Made by a program: the position numbers and the translations under genes. From contig NZ_SNYW01000011.1 of the NCBI RefSeq assembly GCF_004363235.1, forward strand, positions 1 through 64,000: a stretch of 64,000 bases of DNA, written 5' to 3'. The notes beneath the pieces are model-generated. The model was not told the DNA's origin. It saw nothing but the letters and a program-made list of their open reading frames with translations, and searched no databases. Positions 7,496 through 17,378 of the stretch are shown here, piece by piece; within the stretch, counting starts at the first letter, position 1, and every line of letters starts with the position of its first letter. This stretch comes from Dongia mobilis. GTDB taxonomy: Bacteria; Pseudomonadota; Alphaproteobacteria; Dongiales; Dongiaceae.

Positions 7496-9025
7496 GTGAA
7501 GAGCGATTCATTTCATCGCCTGGCATTCGAGACGATCGACGTCGGCATCTATCTGGCCGTCCATGGTGGCCCGCTGCTTTCGGCCAACCAGGCCTTTGCC
7601 AGGATGCTGGGCTTTGCCGACGTGCCTGCCCTGATGGCGGCAATCGCCGACCGGCTCGATTCCATCTTCGTCGATCCGCAGGAGCGCCAGCGCCTGATCG
7701 CCAAGATCGCGCGCGAGGGTCACCTGACCCACGAGGTCAGCGAGGTGCTGCGCCCGGATGGCCAGCGCCTGTGGATCTCGCAATCGGTCAGTCTGCACCG
7801 GGATTCGGAAGGCAACTCCGTCGTCGTCGGCACGGCCATCGACGTTACCGCCCTGATCCATTCGCAGCAAAGATTGCGCGAGGCCGAGGAACGCTATCGC
7901 AGCCTGTTCGACAACGCGGTCGGCGGCATCTATGTCTCCAGCCTGGATGGCGGCATGATCAGCGCCAACCAGGCGCTGGCCCGGATCAATGGCTACGACA
8001 GCCCCGAGGAACTGATCCGCTGCGTCAACGACATCGGCAACGAATGGTATGTCGACCCCAATCGACGCGCGCAATTCGTCGAACAGATGAACCGCGACGG
8101 TATCGTGCGCAATTTCGAATCCGAAATCTTCCGCCACAAGACGCGCGAACGAATCTGGATCTCCGAGAATGCGCGCCTGATCCGGGATGCCGATGGCAAA
8201 CCGCTGCATTATGAAGGCTCGGTCGAGGATATTTCGGAACGCAAGAAGGTGGAGCGGCAGTTGCTCCTGGCGCGGCGCGAGGCGGAATCCTCGAACCGCG
8301 CCAAGAGCGAATTCCTGGCCAATATGAGCCACGAGTTGCGCACGCCGCTCAACGCCATCATGGGGTTCTCCGAACTGACCGAGTTGATGACCCGGGACAA
8401 GCCGGAACTTCAGCGCATCAACGAGTATGCGCGCGACATCCATGGCAGCGCCGGCATCTTGGTGACGCTGATCAGCGAGATCCTGGACTATTCCAAGCTT
8501 GAATCGGGCAAGGCGGAACTGGATGAACAGCCGGTCGACATGGTGCAGGTCGTCGAACAGGCGACCACCATCGTCGCCGAGCGTGCCCGCCAGGGCGCGG
8601 TCACCCTGCGCAGCGCGCTGCAGCCCGGACTGCCGATGGTACGCGGTGATCGCCGGCGCCTGCTGCAGGTGCTGCTCAACCTGCTTACCAATGCGGTCAA
8701 GTTCACGCCACGCGGCGGCAGCGTCACGATCGGCCTCGAGGTAGCGCCCGCGGGCGATTTTGTGCTGAGCGTGCGGGACAGCGGGATCGGCATTCCGGCT
8801 GCCGATCTCGGCCGCATCTTCGAACCCTTCGTGCAATCGAACCGGTCGTCGCACCACCAGCGCGAGGGGACCGGACTGGGCCTCGCCATCTGTCGCAGCC
8901 TGATCGAACTGCACCAGGGCAGCATCACGATCGACAGCCGCGTCGGCCACGGCACGACGGTCCGCGCAACATTGCCGTCCGGGCGCGTTCTGGGGCCACC
9001 TGCACGCGTCGCGCCGTCACCCTGA
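7496..9025 (+). CDS. Soluble PAS-PAS sensor histidine kinase (orphan)
   Basis: The 509-residue kinase has no membrane segment. Two PAS sensor domains lie at about 10-120 and 135-250, each followed by a typical closing phrase (TAIDVTALIHSQQ; SVEDISERKK). The dimerisation domain carries the phospho-acceptor H279 in NMSHELRTPLNAIMGFS. The ATPase domain has the N box LLTNAVKFTP, the G1 box DSGIGIPAADLG and the G2 box GTGLGLAICRSL. The likely start is GTG at 7496. No response regulator is adjacent, so its partner is unknown. It probably senses a cytoplasmic or redox-related ligand through PAS. Confidence 0.93.
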   Translation: MKSDSFHRLAFETIDVGIYLAVHGGPLLSANQAFARMLGFADVPALMAAIADRLDSIFVDPQERQRLIAKIAREGHLTHEVSEVLRPDGQRLWISQSVSLHRDSEGNSVVVGTAIDVTALIHSQQRLREAEERYRSLFDNAVGGIYVSSLDGGMISANQALARINGYDSPEELIRCVNDIGNEWYVDPNRRAQFVEQMNRDGIVRNFESEIFRHKTRERIWISENARLIRDADGKPLHYEGSVEDISERKKVERQLLLARREAESSNRAKSEFLANMSHELRTPLNAIMGFSELTELMTRDKPELQRINEYARDIHGSAGILVTLISEILDYSKLESGKAELDEQPVDMVQVVEQATTIVAERARQGAVTLRSALQPGLPMVRGDRRRLLQVLLNLLTNAVKFTPRGGSVTIGLEVAPAGDFVLSVRDSGIGIPAADLGRIFEPFVQSNRSSHHQREGTGLGLAICRSLIELHQGSITIDSRVGHGTTVRATLPSGRVLGPPARVAPSP

Positions 9026-9428
9026 TGTTGCCTCATGGTGGTTGTTTGGCAAATTCCTGCCTCGAGAAATTTTACTAAAATTGAAGCGATCGACTTTTGG
9101 CGAAGAACCCGAAGATTCTTGCTGCAATCCTTCCGGATCGACAACACGCAGTGATTGAATTTCTTTCACACGTTATAGGACGCTGCCACTCAACAGCGCA
9201 GCAAGGGTATGCGCTGGAAGGCTCATATTTTGCGTCCATCCAACACAAATTGAATGGCGAAGCATGCCTGCGGCCACAACCTGGACTCGCATTTCATGCT
9301 TGAATGCAGTGATTTGGTGTGAGTTTAGATAAATTTTATCACTAATAATTTCTTAAGAATCTTGATGAGTACAATCCGCTACTCGACTAGATTCATTGCC
9401 GTATCCGCGGCGTCACTGCGTAACCAGG
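9026..9428. other. Gene-free spacer between kinase and PAS_5 protein
   Basis: This 400-base stretch is AT-richer than its surroundings. A 68-codon frame (9097-9303) starts with TTG and looks spurious. The A/T-rich block 9320-9365 probably contains the promoter of the following gene. No RNA gene or repeat was recognised. Confidence 0.5.
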
Positions 9429-9908
9429 ATGATCAACATCGCTACCGAAGCGCCAAACGGGATAACAGATCCCAGACTGATGTCGCTCTACGGTTACTGG
9501 AGCGACAAGAGAGGCGCGCGCCCGCTGCCCGGGCGCAAGGATATCGATCCGCTGGAAATGAAGGACTGGCTCGGCAATCTGATGCTGGTCGAGTTTCCGG
9601 GCGACATCACCACCTATCGGGTCCGCCTCGACGGCACCAATCTCGAGCACTATTACGGCTCCGCGCGCACCGGCCGCGGCATCGAGACCCTGACCTCGGA
9701 AGAAGAGCGCGAACTGATCCTGGAGCAGTATCGCCCGGTGGTCGAAAGCAAGCGGCCCCGCTACATCGAAAGTGAATTCATCAACAGCGATGGCGTATTC
9801 TCGCGCCAGGCAAAACTGATCCTGCCGCTGTCCAATGACGGCGACCGCGTCGATATGGTGCTGGTTGGGATCTATTTTCGCAGCGACGCCGGCGTCACCA
9901 TGCGCTGA
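9429..9908 (+). CDS. PAS_5-type PAS domain protein
   Basis: The 159-residue protein matches the short alphaproteobacterial PAS family (PF07310-like). It has DPRLMSLYGYWSDKRGARPLPGRKDIDPLEMKDWL in pieces typical of that family, then NLMLVEFPGDITTYRVRLDGTNLE, and ends with MVLVGIYFRSD. It is a lone sensor-type domain without an output module. The ATG at 9429 was preferred because homologous text starts there; the longer frame from 9396 lacks support. Its ligand is unknown. Confidence 0.78.
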   Translation: MINIATEAPNGITDPRLMSLYGYWSDKRGARPLPGRKDIDPLEMKDWLGNLMLVEFPGDITTYRVRLDGTNLEHYYGSARTGRGIETLTSEEERELILEQYRPVVESKRPRYIESEFINSDGVFSRQAKLILPLSNDGDRVDMVLVGIYFRSDAGVTMR

Positions 9909-9915
9909 TTGCGCC

Positions 9916-10347
9916 TCAGCCGCGCACGATATACTCCCGCAATTCCTCGGCCTCGCGCTCGGCATCCTCGACCCGGCGCTTGACCAGATCGCCGATCGAA
10001 ATCATGCCGACGATCTTGTTCTGCGACCGCACCGGCAGATGCCTGAACCGGCGCGCCGTCATCATCGCCATGGTGGCGGCGACGGAATCATCCGGCCCGC
10101 AGCAGATGACATTGCGGGTCATGATCTTGCCGACCGGCTGCATCAGGACCCCGGCACCGTCACGCGCGATCTGCCGGACGATGTCGCGTTCGGAAATGAT
10201 GCCGACCATATCGCCGCCGGAATCCAGCACCGGTACGGCGCCGATATTCTCGCGGGTCAGGATCTGCGCCACGTCGGCAAGGCTGTCTGCTTCCTTGACC
10301 GAGATCAGGCGATCCGACTTCTGCTTGAGGATGCTCGCAACAGTCAT
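9916..10347 (-). CDS. Two-CBS-domain protein
   Basis: The 143-residue protein has two CBS repeats that together form one Bateman module, which usually binds adenosine nucleotides. Repeat 1 includes LTRENIGAVPVLDSGGDMVGIISERDIVR. Repeat 2 includes MTRNVICCGPDDSV and RHLPVRSQNKIVGMISIGDLVKRR. The ATG at 10347 has a GGAGGGG ribosome-binding site; a 12-codon longer frame does not. It is convergent with the PAS_5 gene. Such stand-alone proteins are common in alphaproteobacteria and usually lack a defined target. Confidence 0.9.
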   Translation of the reverse strand: MTVASILKQKSDRLISVKEADSLADVAQILTRENIGAVPVLDSGGDMVGIISERDIVRQIARDGAGVLMQPVGKIMTRNVICCGPDDSVAATMAMMTARRFRHLPVRSQNKIVGMISIGDLVKRRVEDAEREAEELREYIVRG

Positions 10348-10459
10348 CGCAGCCACCCCTCCTAGCGGCCGCAGCGCGGCCATTACTCGGATAGCGTAGC
10401 GCGGTTTTACCCCAAAGCAATCATTTTGGCAGGTGCGAGATGGACAACCCCGCGCGCCT

Positions 10460-11421
<962 letters not shown>

Positions 11422-11425
<4 letters not shown>

Positions 11426-12312
11426 GATGGGGTCACTTCATTGGCGGTATCGCGCCGATCCGGATCGGCGCGCTTCAGGTAGATCGGCCCGAACAGGCTG
11501 TCCTGGCGCAGGTTGATGACGCCCGAACGGGCCAGTTCGAGGCTGGCGGCAAAGGTCGCAGCCACGGCGGCGCGGCGCTGCAGGGGCTGGCGCAGGCCTT
11601 CTGGCAGGAAATTCTGCAGCATGGTCCAGTCCAGCGTCCGGCCGATGAAATCGCCGATCCGCTTCAGCGCGTCATCCATCGAGAACAGATTGAGGGGCTG
11701 GATCTGCAGCATCGCCTCGCGCTTGCGGCCGGGATGGGTGCCGTAGGCCTTGAGGAGGTCGTAGAGCGAAAGCTCGTAGACCGGCACGTCGACCACCTTC
11801 ATCGGTTCCGGGGCGCCGCGCATGAAAGTGTCGCGCCCCAGCTGCGGCAGGTCCAGCATCGCCTGACCGGCCTTCTGCATCGCTTCCAGGCGCTGCAGCT
11901 GGAAGGCCAGGGCGGCGGCCAGTTCGACGCCGGTCGGTTCGCCGTCGCCCGGCGGTTCGGGCAGCAGCAGGCGGGATTTGAGATAGGCGAGCCAGGCCGC
12001 CATGACCAGATAATCGGCCGCCAGTTCCAGGCGCAGCTTGCGCGCCCGGGCGACGAAAGCGAGATACTGGTCGGCCAGTTCCAGGATCGAGATCTTCTTG
12101 AGGTCGACCTTCTGGTCGCGGGCCAGGTTGAGGAGGACGTCGATCGGCCCTTCATAGCCGTCGAGGTCGAGATGCAAATCGCCGTCGTCATTGGCGGCGG
12201 CCGGCGGCTGGTCGTCCCCCCCCTCCGCCGCAGGCGGTACGCCAGCGCCTTCCGGCCCGGACTCGTCCGGCACCGGGTTGTTGTCGTCATCGGCGATCCA
12301 CTGCGCCATCAA
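11422..12312 (-). CDS. scpA: Segregation and condensation protein ScpA
   Basis: ScpA is the kleisin that bridges the heads of the SMC dimer. The 296-residue protein has an acidic, Pro/Ala-rich leader (1-45) and then the kleisin N-domain LDLDGYEGPIDVLLNLARDQ, KVDLKKISILELADQYL and YLVMAAWLAYLKSRLLLP. The C-terminal winged-helix end is ELARSGVINLRQDSLFGPIY. The gene overlaps scpB by four bases and follows the site-2 protease gene on the same strand, within the alphaproteobacterial nagZ-scpAB order. Confidence 0.94.
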
Positions 12313-12333
12313 ACCGAAGCCCTGTTCAAAGAA

Positions 12334-13071
12334 TCACCCCACATCGATCCCGACCAGACGCAGGATCAGATTCACGACATAGGCGGTCGGCGTATGCAAA
12401 AGCCAGCCCAAAATACTGAGATTGGTACCCAATTGCGCACCGATGAAGGGCAGCAGCACGACCAGGGTCAGGATCAGCATCATGCCGAACCTTTCGGTCC
12501 GCATATAGGGGATCGCCAATTGCCGCGGCAGCGCCATCGCCAGCACCCGCCCGCCATCCAGCGGCAGCAAGGGCAACATGTTAAAGAGCGCCAGTATGAC
12601 GTTGAGTATCAAGGAATTCTGCAGCGTCCGCGCCGCCCAGAGATCGACCCCCTCCGGCATCAGCGGCAGCGCGTAGATGGCAAGCGCGGAACAGACCGCC
12701 AGGATAAGGTTGCTGCCGGGCCCCGCCGCCGCCACCAGGGCGGAATCCCGCCGCGGATTCCGCAACCGGCCGAAATTGACCGGTACCGGCTTGGCGTAGC
12801 CGAACGGGATCCCGAAGGAGAAATAGAGCAGTGCCGGCAGGACGACGGTCCCGAAGGGATCGATATGCCGGAACGGGTTGAAGGTGACGCGGCCCAGACG
12901 ATAGGCAGTGTCGTCACCCAGGCGCCAGGCGACATAGCCGTGCGACGCCTCGTGGATCGTGATGGCCAGCAGGACCGGCAGCACCCAGGTCGACGCTGTC
13001 TGAAGGAAACTGCCGATCTCGGCTCCGCTCAAAGTCCCGCTCCCTGTCGCGCCCGAAGCCGGTCGCGACAC
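12334..13071 (-). CDS. Site-2 protease family (M50) membrane metalloprotease
   Basis: This 245-residue integral membrane protein is of the zinc-dependent M50 type that cleaves substrates within the membrane. The zinc motif HEASH appears at about residue 41 in LAITIHEASHGYVAWRLGD. The second metal-binding motif is NMLPLLPLDGGRV. Several hydrophobic segments surround them, and there is no PDZ domain, which fits the small group of bacterial S2P homologs. It lies between nagZ and scpA on the same strand. Its substrate is unknown. Confidence 0.9.
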   Translation of the reverse strand: MSRPASGATGSGTLSGAEIGSFLQTASTWVLPVLLAITIHEASHGYVAWRLGDDTAYRLGRVTFNPFRHIDPFGTVVLPALLYFSFGIPFGYAKPVPVNFGRLRNPRRDSALVAAAGPGSNLILAVCSALAIYALPLMPEGVDLWAARTLQNSLILNVILALFNMLPLLPLDGGRVLAMALPRQLAIPYMRTERFGMMLILTLVVLLPFIGAQLGTNLSILGWLLHTPTAYVVNLILRLVGIDVG

Positions 13072-13095
13072 ATCTGTTCAGTTAAATATTGAAAA

Positions 13096-14100
13096 TCAAG
13101 CCAATAGAGAAGAAAGCTCGTCCAGCATCTCGGCGCGATCCTGGTCCGGTTCCGGGTTGAGGCGCCGCTGGCCCTGTTCATATCGGGCTTCGCCCGCCGG
13201 CGACAAGGGTCTGGCGCCCCGGACCACCTGCTCCATCTCAGCCATGTCGCCATTGCAGTGGAGAACGACGTCGCAGCCGGCGGCAAGGCTGGCCGCGGCC
13301 AGTTCGTCGAGGCCGCCCCTGAGCGCCTTCATGGAGAGATCGTCGGAGACCAGCAGACCGGCAAAGCCGATCTCGCCGCGGATCACCTCGGCGATCACGG
13401 TCGGGCTGAGAGTCGCCGGCTGCATGGGGTCGATCGCGCTGTAGACGATATGGGCGGTCATCGCCCAGGGGATGTCGTTGAGCGCCCGGAAGGGCACGAA
13501 ATCGGTCTCGGCCAGGGTGTCGAAATCGGTCTCCACCCGCGGCAAATCGTGATGGCTGTCGACCATGGACCGGCCATGGCCGGGAATATGCTTGATGACC
13601 GGCATGACCCCGCCCGAGAGCAGCCCCTCGGCTGCCGCCCGCCCCAGATCGGCCACCAGATAGGGATCGGTGCCAAAGGCGCGGTCGCCGATGATGTCGT
13701 GGGCCCCGGGGGCGCGGACATCGACCATCGGCGCGCAATCGACATTGAGCCCGATGTCGCGGAGTTCCGCCGCCATCAGGGCGTGGTTGACCCGGACCGC
13801 CTGGGCGGCCCGTGCCCGGTCGGCGGCGGCCAGCAGGCCGAAGCGCTCGGCCGCCGGCGGATGGCGCCAATGCGGCGGTCGGAGCCGCGCCACCCTTCCC
13901 CCCTCCTGGTCGATGAGTATGGGCGCATCGGCGCGGCCGATGCTGGCCCTGAGATCGGCGCAGAGGCGACGTACCTGGTCCGGATCGACCAGGTTGCGGG
14001 CGAAGAGGATAAAGCCCAGCGGGTCGGCCGACCGGAAGAAATCGCGCTCGGCCGCCGTCAAATCCGGCCCGGCGCAGCCCAGAATGGCTGCCAATGGCAT
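13096..14100 (-). CDS. nagZ: Beta-N-acetylhexosaminidase NagZ
   Basis: NagZ removes N-acetylglucosamine from muropeptides during cytoplasmic cell-wall recycling. The 334-residue GH3 protein shows the family motif KHIPGHGRSMVDSHHDLP, with the catalytic acid/base dyad in the histidine-containing loop, and the nucleophile Asp in LLVSDDLSMKALRG. The substrate-contact phrase LIDQEGGRVARLRPP is also present. No signal peptide is seen, which agrees with a cytosolic enzyme. It is followed by the site-2 protease and scpAB genes in the same direction. Confidence 0.95.
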   Translation of the reverse strand: MPLAAILGCAGPDLTAAERDFFRSADPLGFILFARNLVDPDQVRRLCADLRASIGRADAPILIDQEGGRVARLRPPHWRHPPAAERFGLLAAADRARAAQAVRVNHALMAAELRDIGLNVDCAPMVDVRAPGAHDIIGDRAFGTDPYLVADLGRAAAEGLLSGGVMPVIKHIPGHGRSMVDSHHDLPRVETDFDTLAETDFVPFRALNDIPWAMTAHIVYSAIDPMQPATLSPTVIAEVIRGEIGFAGLLVSDDLSMKALRGGLDELAAASLAAGCDVVLHCNGDMAEMEQVVRGARPLSPAGEARYEQGQRRLNPEPDQDRAEMLDELSSLLA

Positions 14101-14124
14101 CTCAAATTCCCCTGATGTAATGCC

Positions 14125-15474
14125 TCAGTTAGCGACGATACAGGCTTGATTTTTCTGCTTTAAATCGCCGCAAATTTGACGGGCGCTGGCCTTGTCGCCG
14201 AGCGGGCCGGCCTGGACCCGGAAATAGATGTCACCGGGGCTTTTCTCGAAGCGCTCGATATGGAGCTCGAGCCCGCCGAGGATGGCCGGATAGGCCCGCT
14301 GCAGCCGCGACCATTCCGCTCGTGCACCATCCTCGGACTTCACCGAGGCGAGCTGGATGCGGACCTTGCCGCCCGGGACCGGCTGGATCGCCGCCGTCAC
14401 CTTGGGCAGCCCCGTGTCGGCTGTGGCCGGCGCGGCGGCATCCGCGCCGCCGCTCTCCTGCTGCGCGGCCGGCGCTGCCGCCGCCGGTTCCGGCGTGGCT
14501 GTCTGGGTGGCCGCTGCCGGATCGACAGGAGCCTGGTCGGTCGGACCAAGGTCGGTGGGCGCCGGAAGGCTGGGGGCCGGCACGCTGGGAATGGCCGCCA
14601 CGTCCGGGGCGGAAACGCTCGGAATGGCGGCAGCCGGTGCGGCGGCGGGCGCGGCCGGCTCAGTGACCAGTTCCGGCGGCGGCGGGGGCGCCACCGGCTC
14701 CTCCGGTGCCGGCAGGACCGTCTCGCCGGCGGCGGCATTGGCCTCGGTGCCGTCATTGAGGATGGCGACATCCTGGTTGGGGATGTCGAGGCCACCCTCC
14801 TCGGCCGGCTTGACCCGCTCCGGCGAGCTGTCGGCGGCAATGACCGGCACCTCGCCCTCGGGTGCATCGCCGCCGCTGAGGATCCAGAACCCGCCCAGCA
14901 GGGCGATGGCCGCCGCGCCAAGCAACAGGCGGTTGCGCCGGCGACGGTGACGCGCCGCCTCGGCCTCGGCATCCGGCAGGTCGGCTAATGGCGGCGGCGG
15001 CACGCCAATACCCTGCAGCAGATCCGGCTGCTGGTCGCTCGCCTCGGCGGCCGCCGGCTTCAGGCCGGTCAGGCGCTCGAACGCAGATTGTGCGGGGGCA
15101 GATTGTACGGGCGCCGCCTCGTGCGCCGGCGCGCCGGCCGATGCCCCGCCCAATGCCATGCCGCGATCCGGTGCGCCCAATCCGGGCGCATTGGCCCCCG
15201 CCGGCGGCGCATCGACGTCGAAGAGCGGCTCGTCCCCGGTCAGGATCTGGTCGCGCCCGGGATCTCCGGCCGGCATGACGGCCTGCGGCAGCGGGCCCTG
15301 TCCTACAGGACCCTGTGACACCGGACCCTGTGACACCGGACCCTGTGACACCGGACCCTGTGACACCGGGCCTTGCGAAACCGGACCCTGTGCGGGTTCG
15401 CCGCGCAGGCGGCTGAGCGCCGCCGCGACATTGGCTTGGATCTGCTCGGCCCGGGGGCTCGGTTCGGTCGTCAT
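14125..15474 (-). CDS. SPOR-domain envelope protein with N-terminal tandem repeats
   Basis: SPOR domains bind denuded glycan at division sites. The 449-residue protein has a cytoplasmic N-terminus with about six copies of Gln-Gly-Pro-Val-Ser. A single membrane helix follows (NRLLLGAAAIALLGGFWIL), then a long Pro/Ala-rich linker, and then a C-terminal SPOR domain with VRIQLASVKSEDGARAEW and YFRVQAGPLGDKASARQIC. The ATG at 15474 follows AAGGA; a start 14 codons upstream is less likely. It lies between dgt and nagZ, the usual alphaproteobacterial position. Confidence 0.87.
   Translation of the reverse strand: MTTEPSPRAEQIQANVAAALSRLRGEPAQGPVSQGPVSQGPVSQGPVSQGPVSQGPVGQGPLPQAVMPAGDPGRDQILTGDEPLFDVDAPPAGANAPGLGAPDRGMALGGASAGAPAHEAAPVQSAPAQSAFERLTGLKPAAAEASDQQPDLLQGIGVPPPPLADLPDAEAEAARHRRRRNRLLLGAAAIALLGGFWILSGGDAPEGEVPVIAADSSPERVKPAEEGGLDIPNQDVAILNDGTEANAAAGETVLPAPEEPVAPPPPPELVTEPAAPAAAPAAAIPSVSAPDVAAIPSVPAPSLPAPTDLGPTDQAPVDPAAATQTATPEPAAAAPAAQQESGGADAAAPATADTGLPKVTAAIQPVPGGKVRIQLASVKSEDGARAEWSRLQRAYPAILGGLELHIERFEKSPGDIYFRVQAGPLGDKASARQICGDLKQKNQACIVAN
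15296..15395 (-). repeat. 15-bp tandem repeat inside the SPOR protein gene
   Basis: The unit ACCCTGTGACACCGG (plus-strand view) repeats about six times with slight variation at both ends. It encodes the pentapeptide Gln-Gly-Pro-Val-Ser. Unit length is a multiple of three, so copy changes would keep the frame. Confidence 0.9.
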
Positions 15475-15630
15475 CGGCGCATTCCTTGATGGTGCCCCGT
15501 TCTGGCGCCGGGGCAAGGCGCATAGCCGGTCCGGGAATCACCCCGCCAGCCATGCTGGAATCAAACCAGCAGGAAGCCGAGTCGGTCAAGCGACAGGGCC
15601 GTGATCGACGTGGTTAAGACATAGATTCAG

Positions 15631-16818
15631 CTAGGATTTTTCTGAAACAACCGACCCCTCGTCGCGCATCCGCCGATGCGTCTCGAGGGCGAACTTGTCG
15701 GTCATGCCGGCGATGTAATCGGCGACACCCCGGGCGCGCTGGCGGGGGTCGCCGCCGCTGAACTCGCGCGCCCATTCCGGCGGCAGCAGATCGGGCCGCG
15801 CGAAATGCCAGAGAAAGAGATCGCGCACCAGCGCCTTCGCCTCGGCCATGGTCTGGTTGACGCGGTCATGGCGGTACATGTGCTGGAACAGGAAGCGCTT
15901 GAGGCCGATCTCGTTCTCGCGCATCGCCGCCGAGAAGGCGATCACCGGTGAAGCGCGCTGGCGGATGTCGGCGGCCGAGCCGGCGCCGGCCAGCCGCAGG
16001 CGGCTTTCCGCGAGCACGTCGGCCACCATCAGGTTGATCATGCGCCGCACCGCCTCGTGAATGACGCGGCTGACCTCCAGCCCCGGATAGCGCCGCAGCA
16101 CCTCGGCGAAGACCGGCCCGGCCAGCGGCACGTCGCCAAGATCGGCGACCGTGAAGAGGCCGGCGCGCAGCCCGTCATCGAGATCGTGGTTGTTGTAGGC
16201 GATGTCGTCGGAGAGCGCCGCCACTTGCGCCTCGGCACTGGCGAAGCCGGCAAGATCGAGCGGCCAGGCGGCATCGGCCAGGGCGATGGTTGCCGGCACA
16301 CCATGCGCGATTGCCTTCGCACTGGCATGGGGGCCGGTCAACGGCCCGTTATGCTTGACGATCCCCTCCAGCATCTCCCAGGTCAGGTTGAGGCCGTCGA
16401 AGGCGGCATAGCGGCGCTCGAGCCTTGTCAACACGCGGAAGGTCTGTTCGTTGTGGTCGAAGCTGCCGAACTCGGCGAGGCAGGCATTGAGCGCCTCCTC
16501 GCCAGCATGGCCGAAGGGCGGATGGCCGAGATCGTGGGCCAGCGCCAGGGCCTCGGCCAGGTCCTCGTTGAGGCCAAGCGCGCGGGCAATGGTGCGGGCG
16601 ATCTGCGCCACTTCGAGGCTGTGGGTGAGGCGCGTGCGGTAGTGATCGCCCTCATGCGAGACAAAGACCTGGGTCTTGTGCTTGAGGCGGCGGAAGGCGG
16701 TGGAATGGATCACCCGGTCGCGGTCGCGCTGGAAACAGCTGCGCATCGGGCTTTCCGCCTCCGGCACCAGGCGGCCGCGGCTGTCCTTGGGATCACAGGC
16801 ATAAGGGGCAAGCTGCAT
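15631..16818 (-). CDS. dgt: dGTP triphosphohydrolase-like HD protein
   Basis: Dgt-type enzymes hydrolyse dNTPs to the nucleoside and triphosphate. The 395-residue protein begins with the family hallmark [20 protein letters not shown]. The metal-binding HD pattern follows: [17 protein letters not shown], then [16 protein letters not shown], and a later D in [12 protein letters not shown]. The length matches the shorter alphaproteobacterial form. The gene is divergent from erpA and starts the run through the SPOR protein and nagZ, although 156 bases separate it from the SPOR gene. Confidence 0.94.
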   Translation of the reverse strand: MQLAPYACDPKDSRGRLVPEAESPMRSCFQRDRDRVIHSTAFRRLKHKTQVFVSHEGDHYRTRLTHSLEVAQIARTIARALGLNEDLAEALALAHDLGHPPFGHAGEEALNACLAEFGSFDHNEQTFRVLTRLERRYAAFDGLNLTWEMLEGIVKHNGPLTGPHASAKAIAHGVPATIALADAAWPLDLAGFASAEAQVAALSDDIAYNNHDLDDGLRAGLFTVADLGDVPLAGPVFAEVLRRYPGLEVSRVIHEAVRRMINLMVADVLAESRLRLAGAGSAADIRQRASPVIAFSAAMRENEIGLKRFLFQHMYRHDRVNQTMAEAKALVRDLFLWHFARPDLLPPEWAREFSGGDPRQRARGVADYIAGMTDKFALETHRRMRDEGSVVSEKS

Positions 16819-16917
16819 TGGCCGACCCTAGCAGGCCGAGCCCGCCGGCGCCACCAGAAGCACTTGAAACTATGTGGAAATATCAGGCCGGTGATGCCTG
16901 CCATGCGCCGCCGGCGT

Positions 16918-16946
16918 TTGACTTTTGCCGGATATCTCCTAGATAT
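16918..16946 (+). promoter_or_regulatory. Candidate erpA promoter with an overlapping palindrome
   Basis: TTGACT (16918-16923) is followed after 16 bases by TAGATA (16940-16945), a plausible sigma-70 pair about 70 bases before the erpA start. A perfect palindrome, ATATCT-CCT-AGATAT (16932-16946), covers the spacer and the -10, as an operator would. The binding protein is unknown; an Fe-S sensing regulator would be logical but the site does not clearly match a known consensus. Confidence 0.45.
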
Positions 16947-16954
16947 TTGCTCAG

Positions 16955-16990
16955 GCATAGCTATTGGCATAGCTATTGGCATTGGCATTG
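16955..16990 (+). repeat. Tandem repeat in the erpA leader
   Basis: GCATAGCTATTG occurs twice head to tail and is followed by two copies of its shortened form GCATTG. The block sits between the likely promoter and the erpA start codon, so it would be part of the 5' untranslated leader. Confidence 0.85.
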
Positions 16991-17014
16991 GCACCAGCCG
17001 GTTTGGGATTCCGC

Positions 17015-17362
17015 ATGACCGACATGACACCGCACCCCGAGGTCAGCCTGAGCGCGAGCGCCGCCAGGCGCATCGCCGCCCTCATCGAGATGGAAGGCGA
17101 CCGGGATTTGATGCTGCGCCTCTCGGTCTCGGGCGGTGGCTGCTCGGGCTTCCAATACGGCTTTTCCTTCGACAAGAGCGTGCAGCAGGACGACCGCGTG
17201 TTCGAGCGCGACGGCGTCAAGCTGGTGGTCGACGACACCTCGCTGGAATTGCTGGCGGGCTCGGAAGTGGATTTCGTCGAGGATCTGGTCGGCGCCTCCT
17301 TCCAGGTGAAGAACCCGAACGCGCAATCGAGCTGCGGCTGCGGCAGTTCCTTCTCGCTCTGA
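17015..17362 (+). CDS. erpA: Iron-sulfur cluster insertion protein ErpA (HesB/IscA family)
   Basis: A-type carriers hand Fe-S clusters to target enzymes. The 115-residue protein has the three conserved cysteines: one in SGGGCSGFQYGF and two in SSCGCGSSFSL at the C-terminus. It also has DLMLRLSVSGGGCSGF and the LVVDDTSLELL strand typical of the fold. The start at 17015 was preferred over an in-frame codon at 16976 that lies in the leader repeat. The gene stops 16 bases before the exonuclease gene on the same strand. Confidence 0.94.
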   Translation: MTDMTPHPEVSLSASAARRIAALIEMEGDRDLMLRLSVSGGGCSGFQYGFSFDKSVQQDDRVFERDGVKLVVDDTSLELLAGSEVDFVEDLVGASFQVKNPNAQSSCGCGSSFSL

Positions 17363-17378
17363 CCCGGCACCCGTTCCG

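Noticed and set aside
9097-9303. 68-codon frame in the spacer after the histidine kinase
   Set aside because: It begins with TTG, has no ribosome-binding site and shows no family pattern.
15296-15395. Regular repeats that could suggest a CRISPR array
   Set aside because: Units are 15 bases, head to tail with no spacers, and are in frame within the SPOR protein gene. No cas gene is nearby.
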